This document shows positions 1 through 5,849 of a stretch of DNA of 14,724 nt, in pieces. Each line of letters starts with the position of its first letter. Position 1 is the first letter of the stretch. Both the position numbers and the translations under genes were made by a program. The DNA is from Bacillota bacterium (GTDB taxonomy: Bacteria > Bacillota_E > Sulfobacillia > Sulfobacillales > Sulfobacillaceae): the NCBI GenBank assembly GCA_021802375.1, contig JAKAAL010000022.1:1-14724 (forward strand), given 5' to 3'. Below the pieces are notes generated by a model. That model searched no databases. It was given only the letters and a program-made list of their open reading frames with translations, and had not been told where the DNA came from.

Positions 1-21
1 GGTCCCCTATATGCCGTCTCC
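1..21. repeat. 21-bp exact inverted match to feoB (copy 1, window edge)
   Basis: Bases 1-21 are the exact reverse complement of bases 3016-3036. In plus orientation they read as feoB sense codons (G-P-L-Y-A-V-S). The match begins exactly at the GGA codon where the malate dehydrogenase G-x-G loop should continue, and it creates an in-frame TAG. A 21-bp match by chance in 14.7 kb is very unlikely. An inverted join at short homology is typical of chimeric reads or a contig-end assembly error, and I favour that over a biological repeat. Confidence 0.75.
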
Positions 22-51
22 AATCACCGTAATCTTGTGCCGTGTAAACAT
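1..51 (-). CDS. mdh: Start of a probable malate dehydrogenase, broken at window edge
   Basis: Just downstream of icd, an ATG at 49-51 follows an AAGGA-type SD 8 nt away and opens a frame reading MFTRHKITVIG, then G-D-G-I and a TAG stop at 7-9. The beginning matches the N-terminal Rossmann strand of malate/lactate dehydrogenases (hydrophobic strand then G-x-G), and icd followed by mdh is the order known from Bacillus. An ATG at 58-60 in the same frame is possible but has no SD spacing. The stop falls inside bases 1-21, which are an exact inverted copy of feoB sequence at 3016-3036, so I infer that only about bases 22-51 are genuine mdh sequence and that the break is a contig-end artefact rather than a pseudogene. 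The identification rests on about 11 residues plus gene order. Confidence 0.4.
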
Positions 52-69
52 CGTCTTCATCCTTTCGTT

Positions 70-1290
70 TTACATCCGCTCAATCATCGCCGTAGCAAAT
101 TGAGAAGTCTTGACTTCGGTAGCTCCCGACATTAAGCGTGCTAAGTCATACGTTACAATCTTGTCACCGATGGTGGCTTCTAGGGAATTTCGTGCCACAT
201 CGGCGGCTTCTTGCCATCCTAGATGCTCCAGCATCATAATGGCCGACAAGATCAGCGACCCTGGGTTGACTTTGTCCAAATTGGAATATTTAGGCGCGGT
301 ACCGTGTGTGGCTTCAAATACCGCTACATCATCCGACATGTTGTTGCCCGGTGCCATGCCTACTCCTCCAACTTGGGCAGCCAGAGCATCGGACAAGAAA
401 TCCCCGTTCAAATTCGGCGTTGCAATAACGTCGTACTCATCGGGACGCAACAGCACCTGCTGAAAAGTGATGTCGGCAATCCGATCTTTGAGCAAAATTT
501 TGCCTGGAGGCATCTTTCCTCCATAGTTCTGATACACTTCATTTTCCGAGACTACTTGGTCGTGAAATTCACGGGCCGCTAGTTCGTAGCCCCAGTCGCG
601 AAACGCTCCCTCGGTAAACTTCATGATGTTGCCCTTATGCATCAACGTAACCGAACGCCGATGGTTGTCCACCGCGTATTGAATGGCACGCCGGATTAAA
701 CGTTCGCTCCCAGCCTTGGTCATTGGCTTAATGCCGATTCCAGCGGAAAGATCAATATGTTTATTGGTATTGTGGTTAATAAATTCAATGAGTTTTACCG
801 CCTCATCGGACCCTGATGGCCACTCAATACCAGCATAAACGTCTTCCGTATTTTCTCGAAAAATTACCATGTCGACCTTTTGCGGTTCCCGCATCGGGGA
901 TGGCACCCCAGAAATATATCGTACCGGCCGCACACAAGCATAAAGGTCTAGTTCTTGGCGGATGGTTACATTCAGGCTGCGAATTCCCCCTCCTACCGGA
1001 GTCGTCAAAGGTCCTTTGATACCCACTTTGTACTGGGTGAAAGCCTCCAAAGTCTCCTGCGGCAGCCAAGATTGGGTTTCGTGGTAAGCCTTTTCCCCTG
1101 CCAAGACTTCCTTCCAAACAATGCCGCGCTGCCCCTGATAGGCCTTTTGGGCAGCGGCATCCACCACCCTTTGTGTGGCACGCCAAATATCCGGACCAAT
1201 GCCATCCCCCTCAATAAATGGAATAATAGGATGATCGGGCACTGAAATTTTCCCGTTCCGATATGTGATGGTCTCGCCTGCGAAAGCCAT
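70..1290 (-). CDS. icd: NADP-dependent isocitrate dehydrogenase
   Basis: Cytoplasmic TCA-cycle enzyme that oxidatively decarboxylates isocitrate to 2-oxoglutarate, giving NADPH. The 406-residue length is close to the E. coli enzyme (416). Substrate and metal residues are in place: Ser105, Asn107 and Arg111 in [12 protein letters not shown], Arg121, Arg145 and Tyr152 in [11 protein letters not shown], Lys224 in [13 protein letters not shown], and Asp297/Asp301 in [13 protein letters not shown] rather than NAD use is indicated by Lys334-Tyr335 (HGTAPKY) with Tyr381 and Arg385 (YDLAR), matching E. coli Lys344, Tyr345, Tyr391 and Arg395. The ATG at 1288-1290 has an AGGGAGG SD only 3 nt upstream. 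The phosphorylatable serine position (Ser113 in E. coli) is kept, but no AceK kinase is seen here. It is preceded by a 261-bp gap after the DUF881 gene and followed by a probable mdh start, so an icd-mdh operon is likely. Confidence 0.97.
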   Translation of the reverse strand: MAFAGETITYRNGKISVPDHPIIPFIEGDGIGPDIWRATQRVVDAAAQKAYQGQRGIVWKEVLAGEKAYHETQSWLPQETLEAFTQYKVGIKGPLTTPVGGGIRSLNVTIRQELDLYACVRPVRYISGVPSPMREPQKVDMVIFRENTEDVYAGIEWPSGSDEAVKLIEFINHNTNKHIDLSAGIGIKPMTKAGSERLIRRAIQYAVDNHRRSVTLMHKGNIMKFTEGAFRDWGYELAAREFHDQVVSENEVYQNYGGKMPPGKILLKDRIADITFQQVLLRPDEYDVIATPNLNGDFLSDALAAQVGGVGMAPGNNMSDDVAVFEATHGTAPKYSNLDKVNPGSLILSAIMMLEHLGWQEAADVARNSLEATIGDKIVTYDLARLMSGATEVKTSQFATAMIERM

Positions 1291-1335
1291 AGTCCTCCCT
1301 CTTCCCTTCTGTTGTTGAGATCCCTGTCTACAAAA

Positions 1336-1363
1336 TCACCAGGTGTTCAAGGGTGTCACCAGG
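1336..1363. repeat. 8-bp direct repeat with 20-bp period upstream of icd
   Basis: TCACCAGG occurs at 1336-1343 and again at 1356-1363, a period of 20 bp (about two helical turns), some 46-73 bp before the icd start. Each copy overlaps a small palindrome, CACCAGGTG at 1337-1345 and GGTGTCACC at 1352-1360. This could be a tandem binding site for a regulator of icd. The rest of the 1291-1551 gap shows no convincing promoter, RNA gene or small ORF to my eye. The function is a guess. Confidence 0.3.
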
Positions 1364-1551
1364 AAGAGATCATCTTCTATGTCTTTACAGCCAAACCAAC
1401 ATGTTGTAGCGGACAGATGTCGACTCTATACTGGTCTTTCCCTGGCTATCCCCGGCTAATACCTCGACCTGCCTATATCATGACACAACAACTTCCTGAT
1501 AGCCCATTTACCCGCCTAGATCGAATACCGTTAATATTCCAACTAGAACGA

Positions 1552-2223
1552 CTACGGTGTTGCGGGATGGGTGTAATTTACCAATAACGGAGGCCCTGCA
1601 GGAACAAGTTCTACCTTTATCGGTGAAATACTCATGGAGCGCCCTTCTTGCTGGGACTGGTCAAACAACCCTCCTGGCAATGTTAAAGCGCCGCTTAGGG
1701 TGGCGGGGTTACCAATAGCTTGGATAGTAAAAGGCGCTCCCTGCTGACTACCATTAATCAATATATAGTTGGCCGCTGAGCGAATTTCGGTTTGGGCGGT
1801 AATCCGTTGCCCGTTTATGGCAATGGCTTCAGCGCCCGCTGCCCTCAACTCGTTAACCATTAACAGCAAATCGATATCGGTCAGTTGATATCCACTGGGT
1901 GCCTGTCCATTCCCCCACACCACGGTTATCCCGGGGCCTTTTACGGGGATGGTGCCGGCCAGCATTTCATCTTGAATCAATTGGACCGATAAACGACGGG
2001 CAGCAGCCACTTGGGTAAGTTTTTGATCTAGCAACATATTGAGATGTGCTACTTCGGCAACCAATTGCGCCTTCTTTTGATCAGAGCTCTTCAATAGGGT
2101 CAGCAATTGATCGGTGGCTGTCGAAGGCGGCACAATTCGTTGCAACCGGAATTGCAGAGCAATCATAACCCCTAGAACCAGCGCTGCGAACGCCACTGCC
2201 ACTCGCCCCGATTGCCACCGCAC
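1552..2223 (-). CDS. DUF881 family membrane-anchored protein
   Basis: 223-residue protein with a single N-terminal membrane segment (about residues 8-27), a helical, probably coiled-coil stretch (about 38-88, rich in Leu, Gln, Lys) and a DUF881 domain. The domain signature is clear: KGPGITVVW near residue 95, then MVNELRAAGAEAIAINGQRI followed by T-E-I-R-S-A-A-N-Y and I-L-I-N-G. DUF881 proteins (YlxW/YlxX in Bacillus) often sit near division and cell-wall genes, but their biochemical role is not established, and here the neighbours are iron transport and icd. The start is GTG at 2221-2223, the only plausible start in frame, with an AGGTGG SD 6 nt upstream and a TATAAT box about 20 bp upstream. 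The C-terminal tail (last about 35 residues) is Pro-rich. Family call firm, function unknown. Confidence 0.85.
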   Translation of the reverse strand: MRWQSGRVAVAFAALVLGVMIALQFRLQRIVPPSTATDQLLTLLKSSDQKKAQLVAEVAHLNMLLDQKLTQVAAARRLSVQLIQDEMLAGTIPVKGPGITVVWGNGQAPSGYQLTDIDLLLMVNELRAAGAEAIAINGQRITAQTEIRSAANYILINGSQQGAPFTIQAIGNPATLSGALTLPGGLFDQSQQEGRSMSISPIKVELVPAGPPLLVNYTHPATP

Positions 2224-2242
2224 CCATGACCACCTCGGCCAA

Positions 2243-2271
2243 ATTATACTCTAGCGGTTAGGCTGGAACAA
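2243..2271 (-). promoter_or_regulatory. Candidate sigma-A promoter for the DUF881 gene
   Basis: Read on the minus strand, a perfect TATAAT (2243-2248) lies 17 bp from TTGTTC (2266-2271), which matches the -35 consensus only in TTG. Transcription would start about 13 nt before the GTG of the DUF881 gene, leaving a short leader that still holds the SD. The promoter overlaps the 3' end of the upstream zinc-ribbon gene. Confidence 0.5.
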
Positions 2272-2421
2272 TAACGCATCAGGGCGGCATGACGTCTCCC
2301 AACGGCAATGGCGGCAATGATACCATAAGGTGAGAGGCAACGGTTCCTGACAGCGTGGGCATTTCCCTAAAGGAATACGCACCACTAAATTGCAGCGCGG
2401 GCAACGCGGCTCCAGACCCAT
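2251..2421 (-). CDS. Small cysteine-rich zinc-ribbon protein downstream of feoB
   Basis: A 56-residue frame starts with ATG at 2419-2421, has a GGGGAG SD 8 nt upstream, and ends with TAG at 2251-2253. It begins MGLEPRCPRCNLVV and has three CxxC knuckles: CPRC at residues 7-10, CPRC at 21-24 and CRHC at 36-39, plus Cys45 and a nearby His35. There is no membrane segment. The spacing (10 residues between the first two pairs) fits a zinc ribbon or rubredoxin-like metal site. It lies 54 bp after feoB on the same strand, so it may be co-transcribed. Known FeoB partners with cysteines (FeoC; the Cys-rich membrane protein of Firmicutes) look different, so I do not assign it to them. Reality of the gene is supported by SD, Cys pattern and position; function is unknown. 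Confidence 0.7.
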   Translation of the reverse strand: MGLEPRCPRCNLVVRIPLGKCPRCQEPLPLTLWYHCRHCRWETSCRPDALLFQPNR

Positions 2422-2475
2422 CGTCCCGACTCCCCAAGGTTTATCGACATTCCCTATATGTTATGCGTACCCTTA

Positions 2476-4272
2476 TCAAATGGGCCACAAATGTGCGACG
2501 CCAATCCCGCAGAGCAGGGCAATCGCTATCGATCCACCCCAAATAACCGTGCCTGCCAGCATTCCACGTTCCTTCAAAATCACTAGCGTAGACGCTATGC
2601 ACGGCACAAACAAGGTAAGGGTAACCGAACCCGTAAGAATTTGATGAGGGGTTAAGTGAAATTGAAAAAACTCAGCCACTCCAAAATCACGTCGAATAAA
2701 TCCCAACACAAACGCTGCCGTAGCTTGACGCGGTAGTCCCAACCAGTTTTGAAACACTGGCGTCAATGCATGAGTGACGCGTTCCAGCATTCCAACTATG
2801 TGGGCTAATTCAATCAATCCAGTGCCTAGTAAAAATAGTGGCGTAGCTTCCCGCAAAAATTCCCGGACCTGCCCTTCGGTCTTGACAAAAATGTCGGATA
2901 TAGATGGCCAAGACCAAGCTGGCATGTCCAAAAACAGTGGGGTCGCCTCTCCCGGCAGAGTCCAGTCCATGATGGTGCCAACCGCCACAAACAATCCTAA
3001 AATGATGGCAGCATAGGAGACGGCATATAGGGGACCCAAACCACTCATCAATCCCACCACAACCCCCATTTGAGCTGAACACGGTATGGTCCAGGCTAAA
3101 AGTGTCGTCACAATTGAACGTTCCCGCGGTGTAGCCAAGACGCGTGTGCTGAGGGTGGCCATAGTCACACAGCCAAAGCCCAATACTACCGGAATCACTG
3201 CACGGCCATTAAGTCCCAAATTTATAAAAAAGCGGTCCAATAATACCGCTAGACGGGGCAAATATCCGGTACTTTCCAATAATGCCAGCATCATATTAAA
3301 CGCTGTCACCAAAGGCAGCAGAAGCCCCGCCACTGCGACCAACCCGGAACGAATCATTCCATATTGTCCGAACAACAGGCGATAGCCCAAAGTGGAAGAA
3401 CCCAACCACGGTGCGCTGATAGCTCCTAATGGCTGAACCACTGCCGACTTCAGGAAAGACTCTCCGGCACTGACCACCACCCCAGCCACCACCACTCCCA
3501 TCCCGTAATACAACAGGATTAACAGCAACCCCACGACCACGAATCCCATGAGAGGATGGAGAACGATGTCATCTAGCTTTTGCTGCCAGCGGTTGTCGGA
3601 TGTGGGAGGCCTCCACACGGTACGCCCCAGGCGATCTGCAGTAGCACGCCGCTCTAAATAAACACGCTCACGGGATCCGGCGGGCGGCGTGCTGCCGATC
3701 CGTTTCATCACATCCGGATCTTCTTCAAAAAACAGCAAAGCGTCTGTCCGGTCGACAACGCCAGGCACGGATCCCCACTCGTCGCGCAAGTCAGGCACAG
3801 CAATAGCCGCGCGCAGCACGTTGCGAACTGCATCAATATTCTGCCCCGTTTTGGCTGAGATTGGCACTACCGGTATCTTTAGCTGACGAGCCAACTCCTG
3901 AACATCGATTTTAGCACCCATGCCATCCAGTGCATCCATCATATTGAGCACCAGACAAAGCGGTTTGCCCAAATCCACGAGTTGAAGCGTCAAAAACAGG
4001 TCGCGGGGCAAATGAGTGGCATCCACCACGTTGATGACAACATCCGCTTTTAAAATGGCATCCAAGGCAACCGATTCGTCTTGAGAAAATCGTCCAAGCC
4101 CATACACTCCAGGGCTATCCACTAACTGTCCATCCATAAATGGCGCGCTTTGTACCTCGACCGTGGTTCCAGGAAAATTCGATATTTCGGTGTAATGACC
4201 CGTTAATCGTGAAAATAAGCGAGATTTCCCAACATTCGGATTGCCTGCTAAGACAATTAAGCGTGACGCCAT
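2476..4272 (-). CDS. feoB: Ferrous iron transporter FeoB
   Basis: Inner-membrane iron(II) uptake protein with an N-terminal GTPase domain. G-motifs are all present: G1 GNPNVGKS (residues 10-17), G2 Thr36/37 in SNFPGTTVE, G3 DSPG (52-55), G4 NMMD (110-113), G5 SAK (139-141). About eight membrane segments follow from residue 230, including the two pore-region cysteine motifs: GFGCVTMATLSTR then WTIPCSAQMG, and FVPCIASTLVILKERG near the C-terminus. At 598 residues it is shorter than E. coli FeoB (773). The first pore motif has VTMA where the common form has (V/T)VPA. I start it at ATG 4270-4272 because GGAGGAGG lies 6 nt upstream; the longer TTG reading to 4296 would place that SD inside the gene. 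No feoA is adjacent; a stand-alone feoA is 3.7 kb away behind tatC. Confidence 0.95.
   Translation of the reverse strand: MASRLIVLAGNPNVGKSRLFSRLTGHYTEISNFPGTTVEVQSAPFMDGQLVDSPGVYGLGRFSQDESVALDAILKADVVINVVDATHLPRDLFLTLQLVDLGKPLCLVLNMMDALDGMGAKIDVQELARQLKIPVVPISAKTGQNIDAVRNVLRAAIAVPDLRDEWGSVPGVVDRTDALLFFEEDPDVMKRIGSTPPAGSRERVYLERRATADRLGRTVWRPPTSDNRWQQKLDDIVLHPLMGFVVVGLLLILLYYGMGVVVAGVVVSAGESFLKSAVVQPLGAISAPWLGSSTLGYRLLFGQYGMIRSGLVAVAGLLLPLVTAFNMMLALLESTGYLPRLAVLLDRFFINLGLNGRAVIPVVLGFGCVTMATLSTRVLATPRERSIVTTLLAWTIPCSAQMGVVVGLMSGLGPLYAVSYAAIILGLFVAVGTIMDWTLPGEATPLFLDMPAWSWPSISDIFVKTEGQVREFLREATPLFLLGTGLIELAHIVGMLERVTHALTPVFQNWLGLPRQATAAFVLGFIRRDFGVAEFFQFHLTPHQILTGSVTLTLFVPCIASTLVILKERGMLAGTVIWGGSIAIALLCGIGVAHLWPI
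3016..3036. repeat. 21-bp exact inverted match to window edge (copy 2, inside feoB)
   Basis: Internal feoB sequence (codons for G-P-L-Y-A-V-S on the minus strand) whose reverse complement is bases 1-21. FeoB reads through without disruption here, so this is the native copy and the copy at the window edge is the displaced one. Confidence 0.75.
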
Positions 4273-4390
4273 GCCTGTCCTCCTCCCTCGGTACAATATG
4301 CCCGAGAAGGTGATTCAAGACCTTAAATATCCTTACTAACGGGATAAGTTAACGTGGGAACAGCACCTAAGACCGCGCCAGTTGGGGCTC

Positions 4391-4408
4391 ATTGTCAGAC
4401 CTCACAAT
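4391..4408. promoter_or_regulatory. Small dyad in the feoB/MFS intergenic region
   Basis: ATTGT and ACAAT form an 18-bp dyad with an 8-bp centre, lying between the divergent feoB and MFS genes. It could be an operator for either. It does not resemble a Fur box of the GATAATGATAATC type, and I see no Fur-like site in 4273-4529. Short arms make chance occurrence quite possible. Confidence 0.2.
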
Positions 4409-4415
4409 AGGTAAA

Positions 4416-4452
4416 GAAGAATTTTATCAAAACTGCCGTTTTACTATTCTTC
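4416..4452. promoter_or_regulatory. Nested inverted repeat upstream of the MFS promoter
   Basis: GAAGAAT (4416-4422) pairs with ATTCTTC (4446-4452), and inside it AAAAC (4429-4433) pairs with GTTTT (4438-4442) around a TGCC loop. It ends 3 bp before the candidate -35 of the MFS gene, which is where an operator would sit. It lacks a T-run on the plus strand and lies between divergent starts, so a terminator role is unlikely. Confidence 0.35.
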
Positions 4453-4455
4453 CCC

Positions 4456-4485
4456 GTGGCATGAAGTCGTCCCAGCACCTATAAT
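4456..4485 (+). promoter_or_regulatory. Candidate sigma-A promoter for the MFS gene
   Basis: A perfect TATAAT at 4480-4485 lies 18 bp downstream of GTGGCA at 4456-4461 (four of six -35 consensus bases). Predicted initiation near 4492 gives a leader of about 38 nt before the GTG start at 4530. Confidence 0.5.
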
Positions 4486-4529
4486 TGCATCTATGCAGGG
4501 ATTTGGGTTGAGAGAAGGCCAGTTGTCAG

Positions 4530-5795
4530 GTGTCCATCGAACATCAAACGCGGGGAAATCTTCGGCATAATATTCGAGTCTCCATCTTAAATGGTGGGTT
4601 TTCGATGGTTTCGATGGGTATCATTGGGACATTTGTCCCTCTGTATCTATTGGATGCTCTGCATGCTTCCAATCAGCAAATTGCGTTGTTGAACTCGTTG
4701 CCCGCCGTCGTTAGCATGGTGGCTAGCATCGTCGGGGTATTTGTCATCCCCCGCCTGTCACGGTTCAAGCCATTTACCTTTGCCATGATTCTCGTCACGC
4801 GCGTCTCCTATTTGGTCCTCGGCATCATTCCCTGGGTGGGTCTCAGGTGGGCATCCTCACTGACGTTAGATACGGTAGCCTTGGGTAGTTTCCCGCAAAG
4901 TCTGGGAAACTTGGGATGGCAAGCTTTAATAGCCCAGTTAATACCTCAGAGTCTGCGATCAAGTTTTTTCAGCCAACGTAATTTGGTGGTCACGGTTATC
5001 GGCTTAGTGGCCACCGCAATTACCGGGGGTATTCTTCAACTCTTTAATCCTCGATGCATTTGGCCGTATCAAACGTTCTTTATGGCGGCCGCTGGATTTG
5101 GTGCCGTTGAGGTGTTCTATCTAGCGCGGCATCGGGAGCCACAGATTAAGTCCGGTCCCACCCTCCCATGGGGGCCGATTCGCTGGGCCACGATCCTTCA
5201 TAACAGTCAGTTTGTGCGATACACACTAATTGCCGCATTTTTCAATTTCGGATGGCAGTTGTCTTGGCCATTGTTTAACATCTTTCAAATCAAAGAAGCT
5301 GGCGCTACAGGGCTCTGGCTAGGACTCTTTACCGTGGCATCTCAACTCGGCCAAATTATCACTTTCCGCTGGTGGGGACGCTTGTCTGACAAAAAGGGCG
5401 GCATGAGTACGCTGGCATTTGCATCCGCTGGCGTTGCGACCGTTCCCTGGTTAACAGTCTTAAGCACCAATCTTTGGTACCTCACCATCATTAGCTTGGA
5501 AAGCGGCATATTTTTGAGCGGAATTAACCTATTGTTGTTCACCCAACTACTAAAACAAATCCCCACAATCCACCGCCCCCACTATATTGCCGCATATAAC
5601 GTCGTGTTGGGTGCCATAGCTTTTATGGCACCCGAATTCGGAATATGGTGCCTAGGATGGCTCCATATGAACGGTACCATGGTCCTATCATCATGCTGGC
5701 GACTGGTCGGCGCCTCCCTGTTTATGGCAGCCGCTATGGGTCCAGGTTCTCTGGCTGATATGCGCGGTTTATGGTGGAGAGCCATTGGCCGCTAA
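4530..5795 (+). CDS. Major facilitator superfamily (MFS) transporter
   Basis: 421-residue integral membrane protein with roughly 11-12 hydrophobic segments, consistent with the MFS fold. Supporting marks are the opening helix with ILNGGFSMVSMGIIGTFVPL and L-L-D-A-L-H-A-S-N-Q-Q-I-A-L-L (helix 1-2 region), and RWWGRLSDKKGG near residue 285, a version of the MFS loop motif (G-R-x-S-D-x-x-G). Substrate cannot be told from sequence; the resemblance is to uncharacterised MFS exporters of Firmicutes. The start is GTG at 4530, with AGAAGG 11 nt upstream, a little far; an in-frame stop at 4509 rules out much extension. It is transcribed alone, divergent from feoB and convergent with the FadF-like gene, ending 18 bp before a strong terminator. 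Confidence 0.85.
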   Translation: MSIEHQTRGNLRHNIRVSILNGGFSMVSMGIIGTFVPLYLLDALHASNQQIALLNSLPAVVSMVASIVGVFVIPRLSRFKPFTFAMILVTRVSYLVLGIIPWVGLRWASSLTLDTVALGSFPQSLGNLGWQALIAQLIPQSLRSSFFSQRNLVVTVIGLVATAITGGILQLFNPRCIWPYQTFFMAAAGFGAVEVFYLARHREPQIKSGPTLPWGPIRWATILHNSQFVRYTLIAAFFNFGWQLSWPLFNIFQIKEAGATGLWLGLFTVASQLGQIITFRWWGRLSDKKGGMSTLAFASAGVATVPWLTVLSTNLWYLTIISLESGIFLSGINLLLFTQLLKQIPTIHRPHYIAAYNVVLGAIAFMAPEFGIWCLGWLHMNGTMVLSSCWRLVGASLFMAAAMGPGSLADMRGLWWRAIGR

Positions 5796-5813
5796 CATCC
5801 CCCGGGGCGCAAA

Positions 5814-5845
5814 AATGCCGGAGACGCTTGAAGATCTCCGGCATT
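5814..5845. terminator. Bidirectional rho-independent terminator
   Basis: AATGCCGGAGA (5814-5824) pairs perfectly with TCTCCGGCATT (5835-5845) around a 10-nt loop. On the minus strand the stem runs into a TTTTT tract, on the plus strand into TTATTCTT. It sits between the stop codons of the convergent MFS (5795) and FadF-like (5850) genes and can end both transcripts. Confidence 0.92.
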
Positions 5846-5849
5846 ATTC

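Noticed and set aside
1501..1551. GAATA/TATTC hairpin after the DUF881 stop as a terminator
   Set aside because: The stem is only 5 bp, AT-rich and without a following T-run.
1312..1587. 91-residue plus-strand frame in the gap before icd
   Set aside because: It has no SD, no recognisable domain and overlaps the DUF881 end on the other strand; composition looks non-coding.
3086..3385. 99-residue plus-strand frame within feoB
   Set aside because: Antisense shadow of a well-supported FeoB frame; Arg/Ser/Thr/Pro-rich as expected from reading membrane-protein codons backward.
4115..4318. Minus-strand frame overlapping the feoB start in another phase
   Set aside because: It lies over the GTPase G1-G3 coding region of feoB and carries no independent start signal.
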